Of a stretch of 11,081 nucleotides of DNA, positions 1-7,045 are shown piece by piece. Within the stretch, counting starts at the first letter, position 1. Each line of letters opens with the position of its first letter. The position numbers and the translations under genes are program-made. The DNA is from Negativicutes bacterium. Lineage in GTDB: Bacteria > Bacillota > Negativicutes > SKW292. The DNA is taken from NCBI GenBank assembly GCA_026416215.1, contig JAOAFP010000004.1:11241-22321 (forward strand), in the 5' to 3' direction. The notes under the pieces are model-generated. The model was not told where the DNA came from and did no database searches. It saw only the letters and a program-made list of their open reading frames with translations.

Positions 1-245
1 GCAAAGGTCTGGGCCCCCTTCAGCCCGCCCGGCAGATACAGCCAGTCAAATTCATCCAGCTGGGCATCCGTCAGCTGATCGAGCCGGCAATCGGCCTGAA
101 TGACAATACCGCGGCTGCCCGTGACCGTCAGTCCGTCCAGACCGGCCACCACCACCTCCAGTTGTCCCCGCCGCAGGACATCAATCATTGCCACAGTTTC
201 AATTTCCTCGCTGCCATCGGCAACCAGCACCAACACCCTGGCCAT
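1..245 (-). CDS. DJ-1/PfpI (ThiJ/YajL-like) family protein, N-terminal part, truncated by the left edge
   Basis: Reading the minus strand from an ATG at 245 gives 81 residues beginning MARVLVLVADGSEEIET, followed by VLRRGQLEVVVAGL, a VTGSRGI segment and LPGGLKGAQ. This is the order of conserved blocks in DJ-1/YajL proteins: first beta strand, the EEIE loop holding the conserved glutamate (E16 here, matching Glu18 of human DJ-1), the AGL strand, and the PGG loop. The nucleophilic cysteine of the family lies beyond the edge, so activity (deglycase, chaperone or protease-like have all been proposed for the family) cannot be judged. A second in-frame ATG at 251 would add two residues. A GGAGG at 256-260 lies 10 nt from the 245 start and 4 nt from the 251 start; 245 is preferred because the protein then begins exactly like family members. 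The gene is divergent from the sugar operon, so a shared function is not implied. Confidence 0.85.
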   Translation of the reverse strand, partial: MARVLVLVADGSEEIETVAMIDVLRRGQLEVVVAGLDGLTVTGSRGIVIQADCRLDQLTDAQLDEFDWLYLPGGLKGAQTF

Positions 246-265
246 GCCCATCCCCCCTCCGGTCT

Positions 266-297
266 CCGGTGCTGCGGCCGTCCGGCCGCAGCACCGG
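266..297. repeat. Perfect 14-bp inverted repeat, possible operator or mRNA hairpin
   Basis: The arm CCGGTGCTGCGGCC at 266-279 is exactly complementary to GGCCGCAGCACCGG at 284-297, separated by four bases. No T-tract follows on either strand, so it is not a standard intrinsic terminator. On the minus strand it lies within the presumed 5' leader of the DJ-1-like gene, ending about 5 nt before its GGAGG. As RNA it would form a very stable hairpin next to the ribosome binding site; as DNA it could be a dimeric regulator site between divergent genes. The structure is seen directly; the role is inference. Confidence 0.65.
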
Positions 298-347
298 AAC
301 CATGAAATGTGTCATCCTTTGTCTATTCTTGACTGAGACCGGTTATT

Positions 348-383
348 CCTGCCGGGCAGAAATTACGGTGCCGGCAGGTTTTT
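348..383 (+). terminator. Terminator-like hairpin with T-tract in the operon leader (possible attenuator)
   Basis: The arms CCTGCCGG (348-355) and CCGGCAGG (371-378) form an 8-bp GC-rich stem with a 15-nt loop, followed immediately by TTTTT at 379-383. This has the form of an intrinsic terminator on the plus strand. No plus-strand gene in the window ends upstream, and the neighbouring gene runs the other way, so the hairpin would act on transcripts starting in this intergenic region, about 70 nt before the operon's first codon. That suggests attenuation. No convincing alternative antiterminator pairing was found, and the promoter position is unknown. Confidence 0.4.
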
Positions 384-455
384 CCCCGGACGCCGCGAAA
401 TCTACTCCCGGAGCCCGGCCAACCGGCCGAACCAGAACAGCACGGGGGTGGGAAA

Positions 456-2960
456 ATGAAGATTGTCCGCCATCTGGTAAAAATTATCGAAGACAGCGAA
501 TATATCTCCCTGATCGCCGACTGTGCCGAAATCCGGGTGTTTTTCCTCACCGATCAGATAATTCGCTGGCGGGTGTCATTCGATCGCCGGTTCGAGGAGG
601 CCTCCTACGCCCTGACTATGACCGGCTGGACGGACCGGCTGGACGGGGTGCTGGGCGACTGGCGGCGGCAGGTGACGCCGGTCGTGCCCCGGATCAGCGA
701 GGACGAACGGTATTGCACCCTGTCATCCAACGCCCTCAGCCTGAGGGTGGACAAGGCCAGCTATCACCTGGCGGTGCTGGATGGCGACGGCCAGGTGCTG
801 TTCAGTGAACTGCCAGGGCGGGCCGCTAAATGCGACCGTCAGGGGCGGGTTTACCACTACCGCCGGATCGACCCCGAGCGGGAGTGTTACTACGGGTTTG
901 GTGAGCAGCCCGGCCCCCTGAACAAGGCCGGCCGGGTCCTCCGCCAGGCCCCCCGCGACTCGATCGGCTACGACCCTGAACTGACCACCCCGCTGTACAA
1001 GCATATTCCCTTTTACATCACCGCCGACAAGGTTACCGGCCGGTCCTACGGGCTATTTTACCACAACAGCTACGAGAGCCTGTTTGACATGGGCTGTGAG
1101 CGCAGCGGCTACTGGCCCCGGTTTGCCTGCTACTGTGCCGACGGGGGAGATATCGACGTCTTTTTTATCGACGGTCCGACCATCGGCGAAGTGGTAGAGC
1201 GCTACACCGACCTAACCGGCAAGACAGCGTTTGCCCCGCTGGATTCCCTCGGTTACCTCGGCTCGACCATGTATTATGTGGAGCTGGACAGGGACTGCGA
1301 TGATGCGATACTGGACTTTGTCGACAAGTGCCAGCGGGAAAACCTGCCGCTCAGCAACTTTCACCTTTCGTCGGGCTACACTGCCGACGAAAAAACTGGC
1401 CGCCGCCAGGTTTTTACCTGGAACCGCCGGCGGTTTGACAGTCCGCGCAAATTTTTCAAGAAAATGCGTGAACGGGGGGTGACGGTCACTGCCAACGTCA
1501 AGCCCGGGATGCTCACCGATAATCCCCATTATCCGGCCTTTGCCGAATGCGGGGGGTTTGTCCTGACCGCCGACGGCCAGCGCCCCTACGTCGACCGCTG
1601 GTGGGGGGGCGACGGGTCTTTTGTCGATTTTACCAACCCCGACGCCCGCCGGCTCTGGAAACAGCTTTTGCGGACCCAGGTGCTGGAGATGGGCACGACG
1701 TCGGTCTGGAACGACAACTGCGAGTACGACTCGCTGGACGACCGCGACGCCCGCTGCCACTTTGACGGGGCCGGCGGGATAATCGACCAACTCAAGCCGG
1801 TCCAGTCTCTGCTGATGGCCCACGCGGCCCACGAGGCAATCGCCGGACTGGCGACTAATGCCCGTCCCTACATAGTTAACCGCTCAGGGTTCGCCGGCAT
1901 TCAGCGTTACGCCTCCACCTGGGCCGGCGACAACCGCACTTCCTGGAGCACTTTGCGGGCCAACATCGCCACCGTCCTGGGAATGGGGCTGAGCGGCGTG
2001 GCCAACAACGGCTGCGACATCGGCGGATTCTGGGGCCCGGCCCCCGATGCCGAGCTGCTGGTGCGCTGGGTGCAAAACGGCATTTTTCAGCCGCGCTTTT
2101 CCATCCACTCCTGCAACGATGACAATACCGTCACCGAACCGTGGATGTACTCCTGCCACTTCGACGTGATCCGGGCTGCCATCCGGCTGCGCTACGACCT
2201 CCTGCCCTACCTCTACTCACTGCTGTACGATGCCCACCTGACAGGCCGCCCAATTATGCGGCCGCTGGTGTACGAGTTCGCCGGCGACCGGAACGTCTAT
2301 GAGGAAAGCCTGCACTTCCTGGTCGGCCCCTGGTTAATGGCGGCCAACGTGCTCGAACCCGGCCAGACCAGCAAGGAGGTCTACCTGCCGGCACCTGACG
2401 GCTGGTTCTACTGGCCTGACCGCCGCTATTACCGGGGCGGGCAGACCGTTTCCCTGCCGGTGGACATAACTTCGATCCCGATGTTCATCCGAGCTGGGGC
2501 GATAATCCCCCTGACCAGCGGCTTCACCGACATCAACCGCGAGCGGATGACCAACCTGCACCTGTTGATCGCCCGCGGCCGCGACGGTGAAGCCAGCACC
2601 TTCACCCTGTTTGAGGATGACGGCAAGACGTACGCCTATCGGCAGGGGAAATACCGCACCACCACCATCCGGCTGACCGGCGGACAGACCACGGTGATTG
2701 AGTTTGCCCGCCAGGGAGCCTACAAGTCGCCAGTGGCCAGTTTCAGTGCCGAACTGCTGGGCGGGGGCAAAAGCCCGCTGTCGGTGACCATCGACGACCG
2801 GCCGGTCCGTCACTTCCTTCACCGCGACGCCTGGCAGAAGGCCGAGGAGGGCTGGTACTACAGCCACAGCCGCCGGGCCGCCCTGATCAAGGGCCGGCAG
2901 TTTTCTGCCGTCAACCGGCTGACGGTCAATTACGATAAGTTTGACCTGATCGGCATGTGA
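456..2960 (+). CDS. Glycoside hydrolase family 31 (alpha-glucosidase-like), cytoplasmic
   Basis: The 834-residue protein is a GH31 retaining alpha-glycosidase, a family that cleaves terminal alpha-glucosides, alpha-xylosides and related bonds or transfers the glycosyl group. Residues 1 to about 255 form the N-terminal beta-sandwich region (note YGFGEQPGPLNK and a YGLFYHNSYE motif). The catalytic barrel runs from about 258 to 610. The expected nucleophile is Asp420 in VWNDNCEY and the acid/base is Asp492 in TWAGDNRTSW. A conserved GCDIGGF block and RYDLLPYLYSL with GRPIMRPL follow, then C-terminal beta domains with the typical FIRAGAIIPL. Length is normal for GH31. No signal peptide is visible, so it probably acts inside the cell on imported sugar. 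It is the first gene of the operon, 47 nt ahead of the next start. A purine-rich GGGGGTGGGAAA precedes the ATG, an imperfect ribosome site. Family assignment is firm; substrate (glucosidase, xylosidase or transglucosidase) is not determined. Confidence 0.92.
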   Translation: MKIVRHLVKIIEDSEYISLIADCAEIRVFFLTDQIIRWRVSFDRRFEEASYALTMTGWTDRLDGVLGDWRRQVTPVVPRISEDERYCTLSSNALSLRVDKASYHLAVLDGDGQVLFSELPGRAAKCDRQGRVYHYRRIDPERECYYGFGEQPGPLNKAGRVLRQAPRDSIGYDPELTTPLYKHIPFYITADKVTGRSYGLFYHNSYESLFDMGCERSGYWPRFACYCADGGDIDVFFIDGPTIGEVVERYTDLTGKTAFAPLDSLGYLGSTMYYVELDRDCDDAILDFVDKCQRENLPLSNFHLSSGYTADEKTGRRQVFTWNRRRFDSPRKFFKKMRERGVTVTANVKPGMLTDNPHYPAFAECGGFVLTADGQRPYVDRWWGGDGSFVDFTNPDARRLWKQLLRTQVLEMGTTSVWNDNCEYDSLDDRDARCHFDGAGGIIDQLKPVQSLLMAHAAHEAIAGLATNARPYIVNRSGFAGIQRYASTWAGDNRTSWSTLRANIATVLGMGLSGVANNGCDIGGFWGPAPDAELLVRWVQNGIFQPRFSIHSCNDDNTVTEPWMYSCHFDVIRAAIRLRYDLLPYLYSLLYDAHLTGRPIMRPLVYEFAGDRNVYEESLHFLVGPWLMAANVLEPGQTSKEVYLPAPDGWFYWPDRRYYRGGQTVSLPVDITSIPMFIRAGAIIPLTSGFTDINRERMTNLHLLIARGRDGEASTFTLFEDDGKTYAYRQGKYRTTTIRLTGGQTTVIEFARQGAYKSPVASFSAELLGGGKSPLSVTIDDRPVRHFLHRDAWQKAEEGWYYSHSRRAALIKGRQFSAVNRLTVNYDKFDLIGM

Positions 2961-3007
2961 CGGCCGGCTGGACAGGCCGGCAACCGATCCTTCACCGGGA
3001 GGGAAAA

Positions 3008-5707
3008 ATGTTCGGGCAGCTGATTGAACGGATAGGCGACCAGCACGATTTGCGGCTTCTGCCCCAATGGGGCCCATACACCAAGAAATACCTCGGCACT
3101 TCCCACATCGCCGACCCCGGGCAGGGACTGCGGTTTGACCTCAGCGTGTTCCCAGGCTACTACCGGCGCCGGGTGGAGGTCCCGAACGTCCTTTACGAGG
3201 GCAACTACTACCCGTGGTCGGCCAGGCCCGACCTCAGTGAATTCACTTTCCGCCAGATGCTGGAATGGAAGGACCGGGTCTACGCCGACGTGACCTGCCG
3301 GCTGACCGGGGACGGCGACGGTCAGCTGATTACCGTCGATTTGGTCAACAACACCGCCATGTGGCAGATACTGTCCCTGCACCTGATTGCCTCCCTGCAC
3401 TTTCCGGCTGTCGCCGAATACCAGCCTGACAACACCCTGTTCCCCGCCCGCCCCCGCTGGCCGGACGGAGTGGCGTGGCTGGACGGCCTGGATTACTGCG
3501 AGCTGCGCTATGCCGTTACCCGCCCGACCGATAATCTGGTGGCTGACGGCAAACGCCGGGGCGAGGTGCGCGGACACGATCTGGTGAACGGCGGCGGGGT
3601 GGAGCTGGGGTTTGACGCCGGCGATCAGTTGGTTCTGGCCTGCCCGGCCGGAGTCTGTGCCGGCGGGACGGCTGTGCTGCTACGCTACATTGCGGCCGCC
3701 GGCCAGGAACTGCTGCTGACCGTGGATGGACGTGAGCAGGGGGTATTCCGCCTGTCGCCAACCCGCCGGCCGGCTTGCCTGATCCTGCCCCTGGCCGGGC
3801 CGGTGGCCGGCCGGCCGACCATCGCCCTCACCTGCCGGCAGCCCGGAGCTATTGTGGTGGACGGACTGGCCCTCGGCCACCCCGACCGGCTGAAAGCCCT
3901 GGCCTTCCCCCGGCACCGCTGGCAGCCCCGCCCGCGCATCCGGCGGCCGGGCGCCGATGCCGTCAGCCTGAAGTACCCCGACGTCAACGGTTTTTACGGG
4001 CTGAAGTGGTCGAACACCGACTGCCAGGTCCGCGAATTTATCTGCCGTGATCTCGACAGCTTCTTCCCACTGATGGCCAATGATCACGTCAAGCGCAGGC
4101 TGGTGGGCGAAGGCCGCGGGCACTACACCGATATCTTTCTCCGTCCCCTGCCGGTGGAGCCGCGCCGCCGGCTGCGGCTCGAGGCGATAGTGACGGTCGC
4201 CCCCGGCTATGACCAGCTTAGGGACAAGCTGGCCGGCTTCCACCCCCGTCCCCCGGCCGGGCTGCCCGCCCGGCTGCGCCCGGACAATCCCGGTCCGTTT
4301 GACGGCTGCCACCGCGGCGGGCGGCCGTTGCTGTTCGGCCAGCAGCTGATGCAGGCCACCCTGCTGACCAACGTTGTCTACCCGGTTTACACCCGGCGCT
4401 CCTACATCCGGCACTCCTGCCCCGGCAAGTGGTGGGACTGCCTGTACACCTGGGACTCGGGGTTCATCGGCCTGGGGCTGCTCGAGCACTCCCTGCCGCG
4501 GGCCGTGGAAAACCTCTGCGTCTACCTCACTCCGCCGGGCGACCAGTCGGCCTTTGTCCACCACGGCAGTCCGGTCCCGGTCCAGCACTACCTGGCTTTT
4601 GAGATCTGGAACCGCTGCCAGGACAAGGATCTGCTTGCCTTTCTCTATCCCCGTCTCCGCCAGTACTACCTGTTCCTGCGCGGCCGGCTGGGCAGCTCGA
4701 CCACCGCCCGGTTCAGGTCGGGGTTGCTGCAAACCTGGGACTACTTTTACAATTCCGGCGGCTGGGACGATTATCCGCCGCAGAAATTCCTCCACGACCA
4801 CGGCCTGGCCGGCCGCTACTCGCCGGTGATCACCACCGCCCATTGCATCCGGCTGGCTAAATTTCTCGGCCAGTACTGCCGGATTCTCGGCCAGCCGGAC
4901 GACCAGGCCGAATATGACGGGGACATCAGCCTGCTCAGCGCTGCCCTGCAAACCCACGCCTGGGATCGGGAAGCCGGCTATTTCAGCTACGTTGGCCACG
5001 ACCAGGACGGTAACCCGCGGGAGATCCTCCGCCACAGAAGCGGCCAGAACTTCAATATGGGGCTGGACGGGGTCTACCCGCTGGTGGCCGGGGCCTGCAC
5101 CCCGGAGCAACAGACCCTGCTGGCCAGCCGCCTCCGGTCACCCCGCCGGTTCTGGACCAAAATCGGCCTGTCCGCCGTTGACCGCACCGCCAGCTACTAC
5201 CGTCACGACGGCTACTGGAACGGCACGGTCTGGATGGCTCATCAGTGGTTTTTCTGGAAAGCCATGCTCGACCTTGGCCATCACCGGTTCGCCCGCCGGA
5301 TTGCCATGACCGCCCTCAAGCTTTGGCAGCGCGAGTGCCGGGCTTCTTACCGGACCCTGGAACACTTCGTGATCGCCAGCGGCCGCGGGGCGGGCTGGCA
5401 CGCCTTCGGCGGCCTGTCCGCCCCGGTGGTGTCCTGGTTTGCCGCCTATTTCGTTCCCGGCACGGTCAACACTGGCTTTGACACCATTATCACCGCCCGG
5501 GAAGTCAGCCGCGACCGCTCACGGATCGCCCTGCACTGCCGCTGCAGCCGCACCGGCCCGACCTCCTTGATCGCTGCCCTCGACGACACCCATACCTACC
5601 GGCTAACCGGTGACGGGCGGCTGGAACAGCCGGCCCCCGGGCAGCTGGTGGTCACCTGGAACGCTGCCGCCGACAGCGACTACAGCATGATCATCGAAAG
5701 GAGATGA
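3008..5707 (+). CDS. GH63/MGH1-like (alpha/alpha)6-barrel glycosidase with an inserted beta-sandwich (CBM-like) module
   Basis: The 899-residue protein resembles bacterial GH63/mannosylglycerate-hydrolase-1-like inverting alpha-glycosidases. An N-terminal beta region (about 1-190, with QWGPYTKKYLGTSHIAD) is followed by a segment at about 198-290 that reads like a CBM6/35-type beta-sandwich. The beta region then resumes, and the helical barrel starts near 440. Barrel hallmarks are TWDSGF (Trp482-Asp483), GGWDDYPP (Asp587/Asp588, where the family has its general acid), YWNGTVW (736-742) and TLEHF (Glu785), the likely general base by position. No signal peptide is seen. The reading frame extends upstream to a GTG at 2957, but the ATG at 3008 is chosen because GGGAGGG at 2998-3004 sits just before it and the upstream residues look non-coding. 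It ends 5 nt before the first transporter's chosen start. It likely releases glucose from an alpha-linked oligosaccharide together with the GH31 enzyme; the exact bond is unknown. Confidence 0.82.
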   Translation: MFGQLIERIGDQHDLRLLPQWGPYTKKYLGTSHIADPGQGLRFDLSVFPGYYRRRVEVPNVLYEGNYYPWSARPDLSEFTFRQMLEWKDRVYADVTCRLTGDGDGQLITVDLVNNTAMWQILSLHLIASLHFPAVAEYQPDNTLFPARPRWPDGVAWLDGLDYCELRYAVTRPTDNLVADGKRRGEVRGHDLVNGGGVELGFDAGDQLVLACPAGVCAGGTAVLLRYIAAAGQELLLTVDGREQGVFRLSPTRRPACLILPLAGPVAGRPTIALTCRQPGAIVVDGLALGHPDRLKALAFPRHRWQPRPRIRRPGADAVSLKYPDVNGFYGLKWSNTDCQVREFICRDLDSFFPLMANDHVKRRLVGEGRGHYTDIFLRPLPVEPRRRLRLEAIVTVAPGYDQLRDKLAGFHPRPPAGLPARLRPDNPGPFDGCHRGGRPLLFGQQLMQATLLTNVVYPVYTRRSYIRHSCPGKWWDCLYTWDSGFIGLGLLEHSLPRAVENLCVYLTPPGDQSAFVHHGSPVPVQHYLAFEIWNRCQDKDLLAFLYPRLRQYYLFLRGRLGSSTTARFRSGLLQTWDYFYNSGGWDDYPPQKFLHDHGLAGRYSPVITTAHCIRLAKFLGQYCRILGQPDDQAEYDGDISLLSAALQTHAWDREAGYFSYVGHDQDGNPREILRHRSGQNFNMGLDGVYPLVAGACTPEQQTLLASRLRSPRRFWTKIGLSAVDRTASYYRHDGYWNGTVWMAHQWFFWKAMLDLGHHRFARRIAMTALKLWQRECRASYRTLEHFVIASGRGAGWHAFGGLSAPVVSWFAAYFVPGTVNTGFDTIITAREVSRDRSRIALHCRCSRTGPTSLIAALDDTHTYRLTGDGRLEQPAPGQLVVTWNAAADSDYSMIIERR

Positions 5708-5712
5708 AAACC

Positions 5713-7005
5713 ATGTCCCAACCCCCTGCTGCCGACAGGCCGACAGCCAGCCTGGCAATGAAAGTCAAAATTCTGCTGACCTTTTTCTGCCTCAGTTTCC
5801 CCACCTACTGCTTCCCGATCCTAGTGATGCAGGCCACCAGCTACTACGGGGTCAGCCACTCCGAAGCCGGCGGGCTGGAAACCTACGTTAACCTCACCAA
5901 TATGCTGGCCTCGCTGTGTATATTCACCATATTCCTCAAATTTGGCTACCGCCGGCCGATTATCACGGCCAGCCTGCTGCTGGCCCTGGTCAGTTTTGCC
6001 GCCAAAGAAATTGATTCGATCTGGGGCATTCGGCTGTATCTGATCACTACCGGCGTAGCCTATGTGGTAATCAAGGTGGCCTGCTACAGTATGGTGGGTC
6101 TGGTGGTCAAAACCCGGGAGGGACACGCCCGGTTCGTCAATTTTATGGAGTTCATCTATATGACCGCCAACATGATCGCGATGTGGATCTACTCGTTCTT
6201 TGTCGGCGAGGAAGGCTCATTCTGGCTCTATATGTTCTGGTTCATCGCCGCCGTTTTCGTAGCCCTGGCCGCCATGTTCTATTTCACCAGAATCGACGAG
6301 TCGGCCATCGAGCAGGAGGCGGAAAAGCCGCTGAAAGAACAGCTGCGGGACGTGGGAAAAATTATCACCACCACGGCCATTATTCTGCCGTTGATTATGC
6401 TCTGGGCCTACGAGTCGATTGAACAGGGGGTGGGGCCGTGGATGGCCACTTTCAATTACGAAATCCTCGAGGCCCCGAAGGATATCAGCGTCCAGCTGGG
6501 CAGCCTGTTTGTGCTGGCCATCGCCCTGGGCCGGCTGTACGGTTCATTCATCTACAAATGGGTTAAGTGGCAGTATGTGTTCATTTCCAGCTTTATCGCC
6601 GGTTTATTCTTCATCTGTTTCGTAATGTTCAATATGCAGGAGGGAATCGGCGCCAACGCCACCTCAATCCTCGACCTGCCGCTGGTGGCCTACTGCCTGC
6701 CCATTTTCGGCTTTTTCATCGGCCCGGTCTATCCGACCCTGGTGTCGCTGATGATGACCAGCCACGACAAAAGCATGCACTCGGCGATCATGTGCCTGAT
6801 TCTGATCGCCGGCGCGGTGTTTGACAGCGCCGCCGCCCGGGCAGTAGGCAGCCTGTTCGGTCACTTCGGGGGAATCAACGCCTTCGCCATCTACACCATA
6901 ATCCCGATCGTGGTGTTGCTGATCCTGTCCCTGCCGTACGCCGCGTTTTTGAAAAAGCGGGAAGCCCGGCAGCTGGCCGCGGCCACCGGCGGGCCGGAAA
7001 AGTAG
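5713..7005 (+). CDS. MFS transporter, FucP/TsgA-like, first copy of a tandem pair
   Basis: This is a 430-residue hydrophobic protein with about 12 predicted membrane helices and a central charged loop (around FTRIDESAIEQ, then EKPLKEQLRD) between the two six-helix halves, the usual MFS layout. The N-terminal block with a GVSHSEAGGLETYVNLTNM loop and the FGYRRP turn resembles the FHS branch (FucP, TsgA) of sugar/proton symporters. Conserved charged positions within membrane segments include the YESIEQGVGPW motif. An in-frame ATG at 5704 overlaps the preceding stop, but the ATG at 5713 is preferred because AAAGGAG at 5697-5703 is 9 nt upstream of it, whereas it directly abuts the earlier ATG. 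By context it imports the substrate of the neighbouring glycosidases; specificity cannot be read from sequence. About two thirds of residues match the next gene. Confidence 0.88.
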   Translation: MSQPPAADRPTASLAMKVKILLTFFCLSFPTYCFPILVMQATSYYGVSHSEAGGLETYVNLTNMLASLCIFTIFLKFGYRRPIITASLLLALVSFAAKEIDSIWGIRLYLITTGVAYVVIKVACYSMVGLVVKTREGHARFVNFMEFIYMTANMIAMWIYSFFVGEEGSFWLYMFWFIAAVFVALAAMFYFTRIDESAIEQEAEKPLKEQLRDVGKIITTTAIILPLIMLWAYESIEQGVGPWMATFNYEILEAPKDISVQLGSLFVLAIALGRLYGSFIYKWVKWQYVFISSFIAGLFFICFVMFNMQEGIGANATSILDLPLVAYCLPIFGFFIGPVYPTLVSLMMTSHDKSMHSAIMCLILIAGAVFDSAAARAVGSLFGHFGGINAFAIYTIIPIVVLLILSLPYAAFLKKREARQLAAATGGPEK

Positions 7006-7045
7006 CGGCATAACCGCAATAAAACTTCAACGAGGTTACCCGGTA

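Larger units (their letters stand above)
246..455. other. Divergent intergenic region between the DJ-1-like gene and the glycosidase operon
   Basis: This roughly 200-bp stretch must hold the promoters of the minus-strand DJ-1-like gene and the plus-strand operon. Positions 300-350 are its most AT-rich part and the likeliest promoter zone. Only weak matches are visible, for example TTGTCT at 319-324 with TTATTC at 343-348 (18-bp spacer), and TTGACT at 329-334 with no good partner, so no promoter is called. Two stronger structures, at 266-297 and 348-383, are listed separately. Overlapping reading frames here have no recognisable protein signature and are treated as chance. Confidence 0.6.

Noticed and set aside
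259..342. Separated 8-bp inverted pair CCGGTCTC (259-266) and GAGACCGG (335-342)
   Set aside because: An 8-bp match in 200 bp of GC-rich DNA is reasonably likely by chance, and the spacing does not suggest a known operator layout.
188..808. Plus-strand open frame spanning the intergenic region and the start of the GH31 gene
   Set aside because: It overlaps both a DJ-1-like gene and the GH31 gene in another frame, is rich in Pro/Arg typical of out-of-frame GC-rich translation, and has no recognisable domain.
2957..3007. Upstream GTG start for the GH63-like gene, overlapping the GH31 stop
   Set aside because: The extra 17 residues show no family similarity and no good ribosome site precedes the GTG, while the ATG at 3008 has a strong GGGAGGG just upstream.
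3680..5110. Long minus-strand open frame (476 codons) opposite the GH63-like gene
   Set aside because: It is antisense to a clearly coding gene with recognisable motifs; high GC content produces long antisense frames, and its translation shows no family signature.
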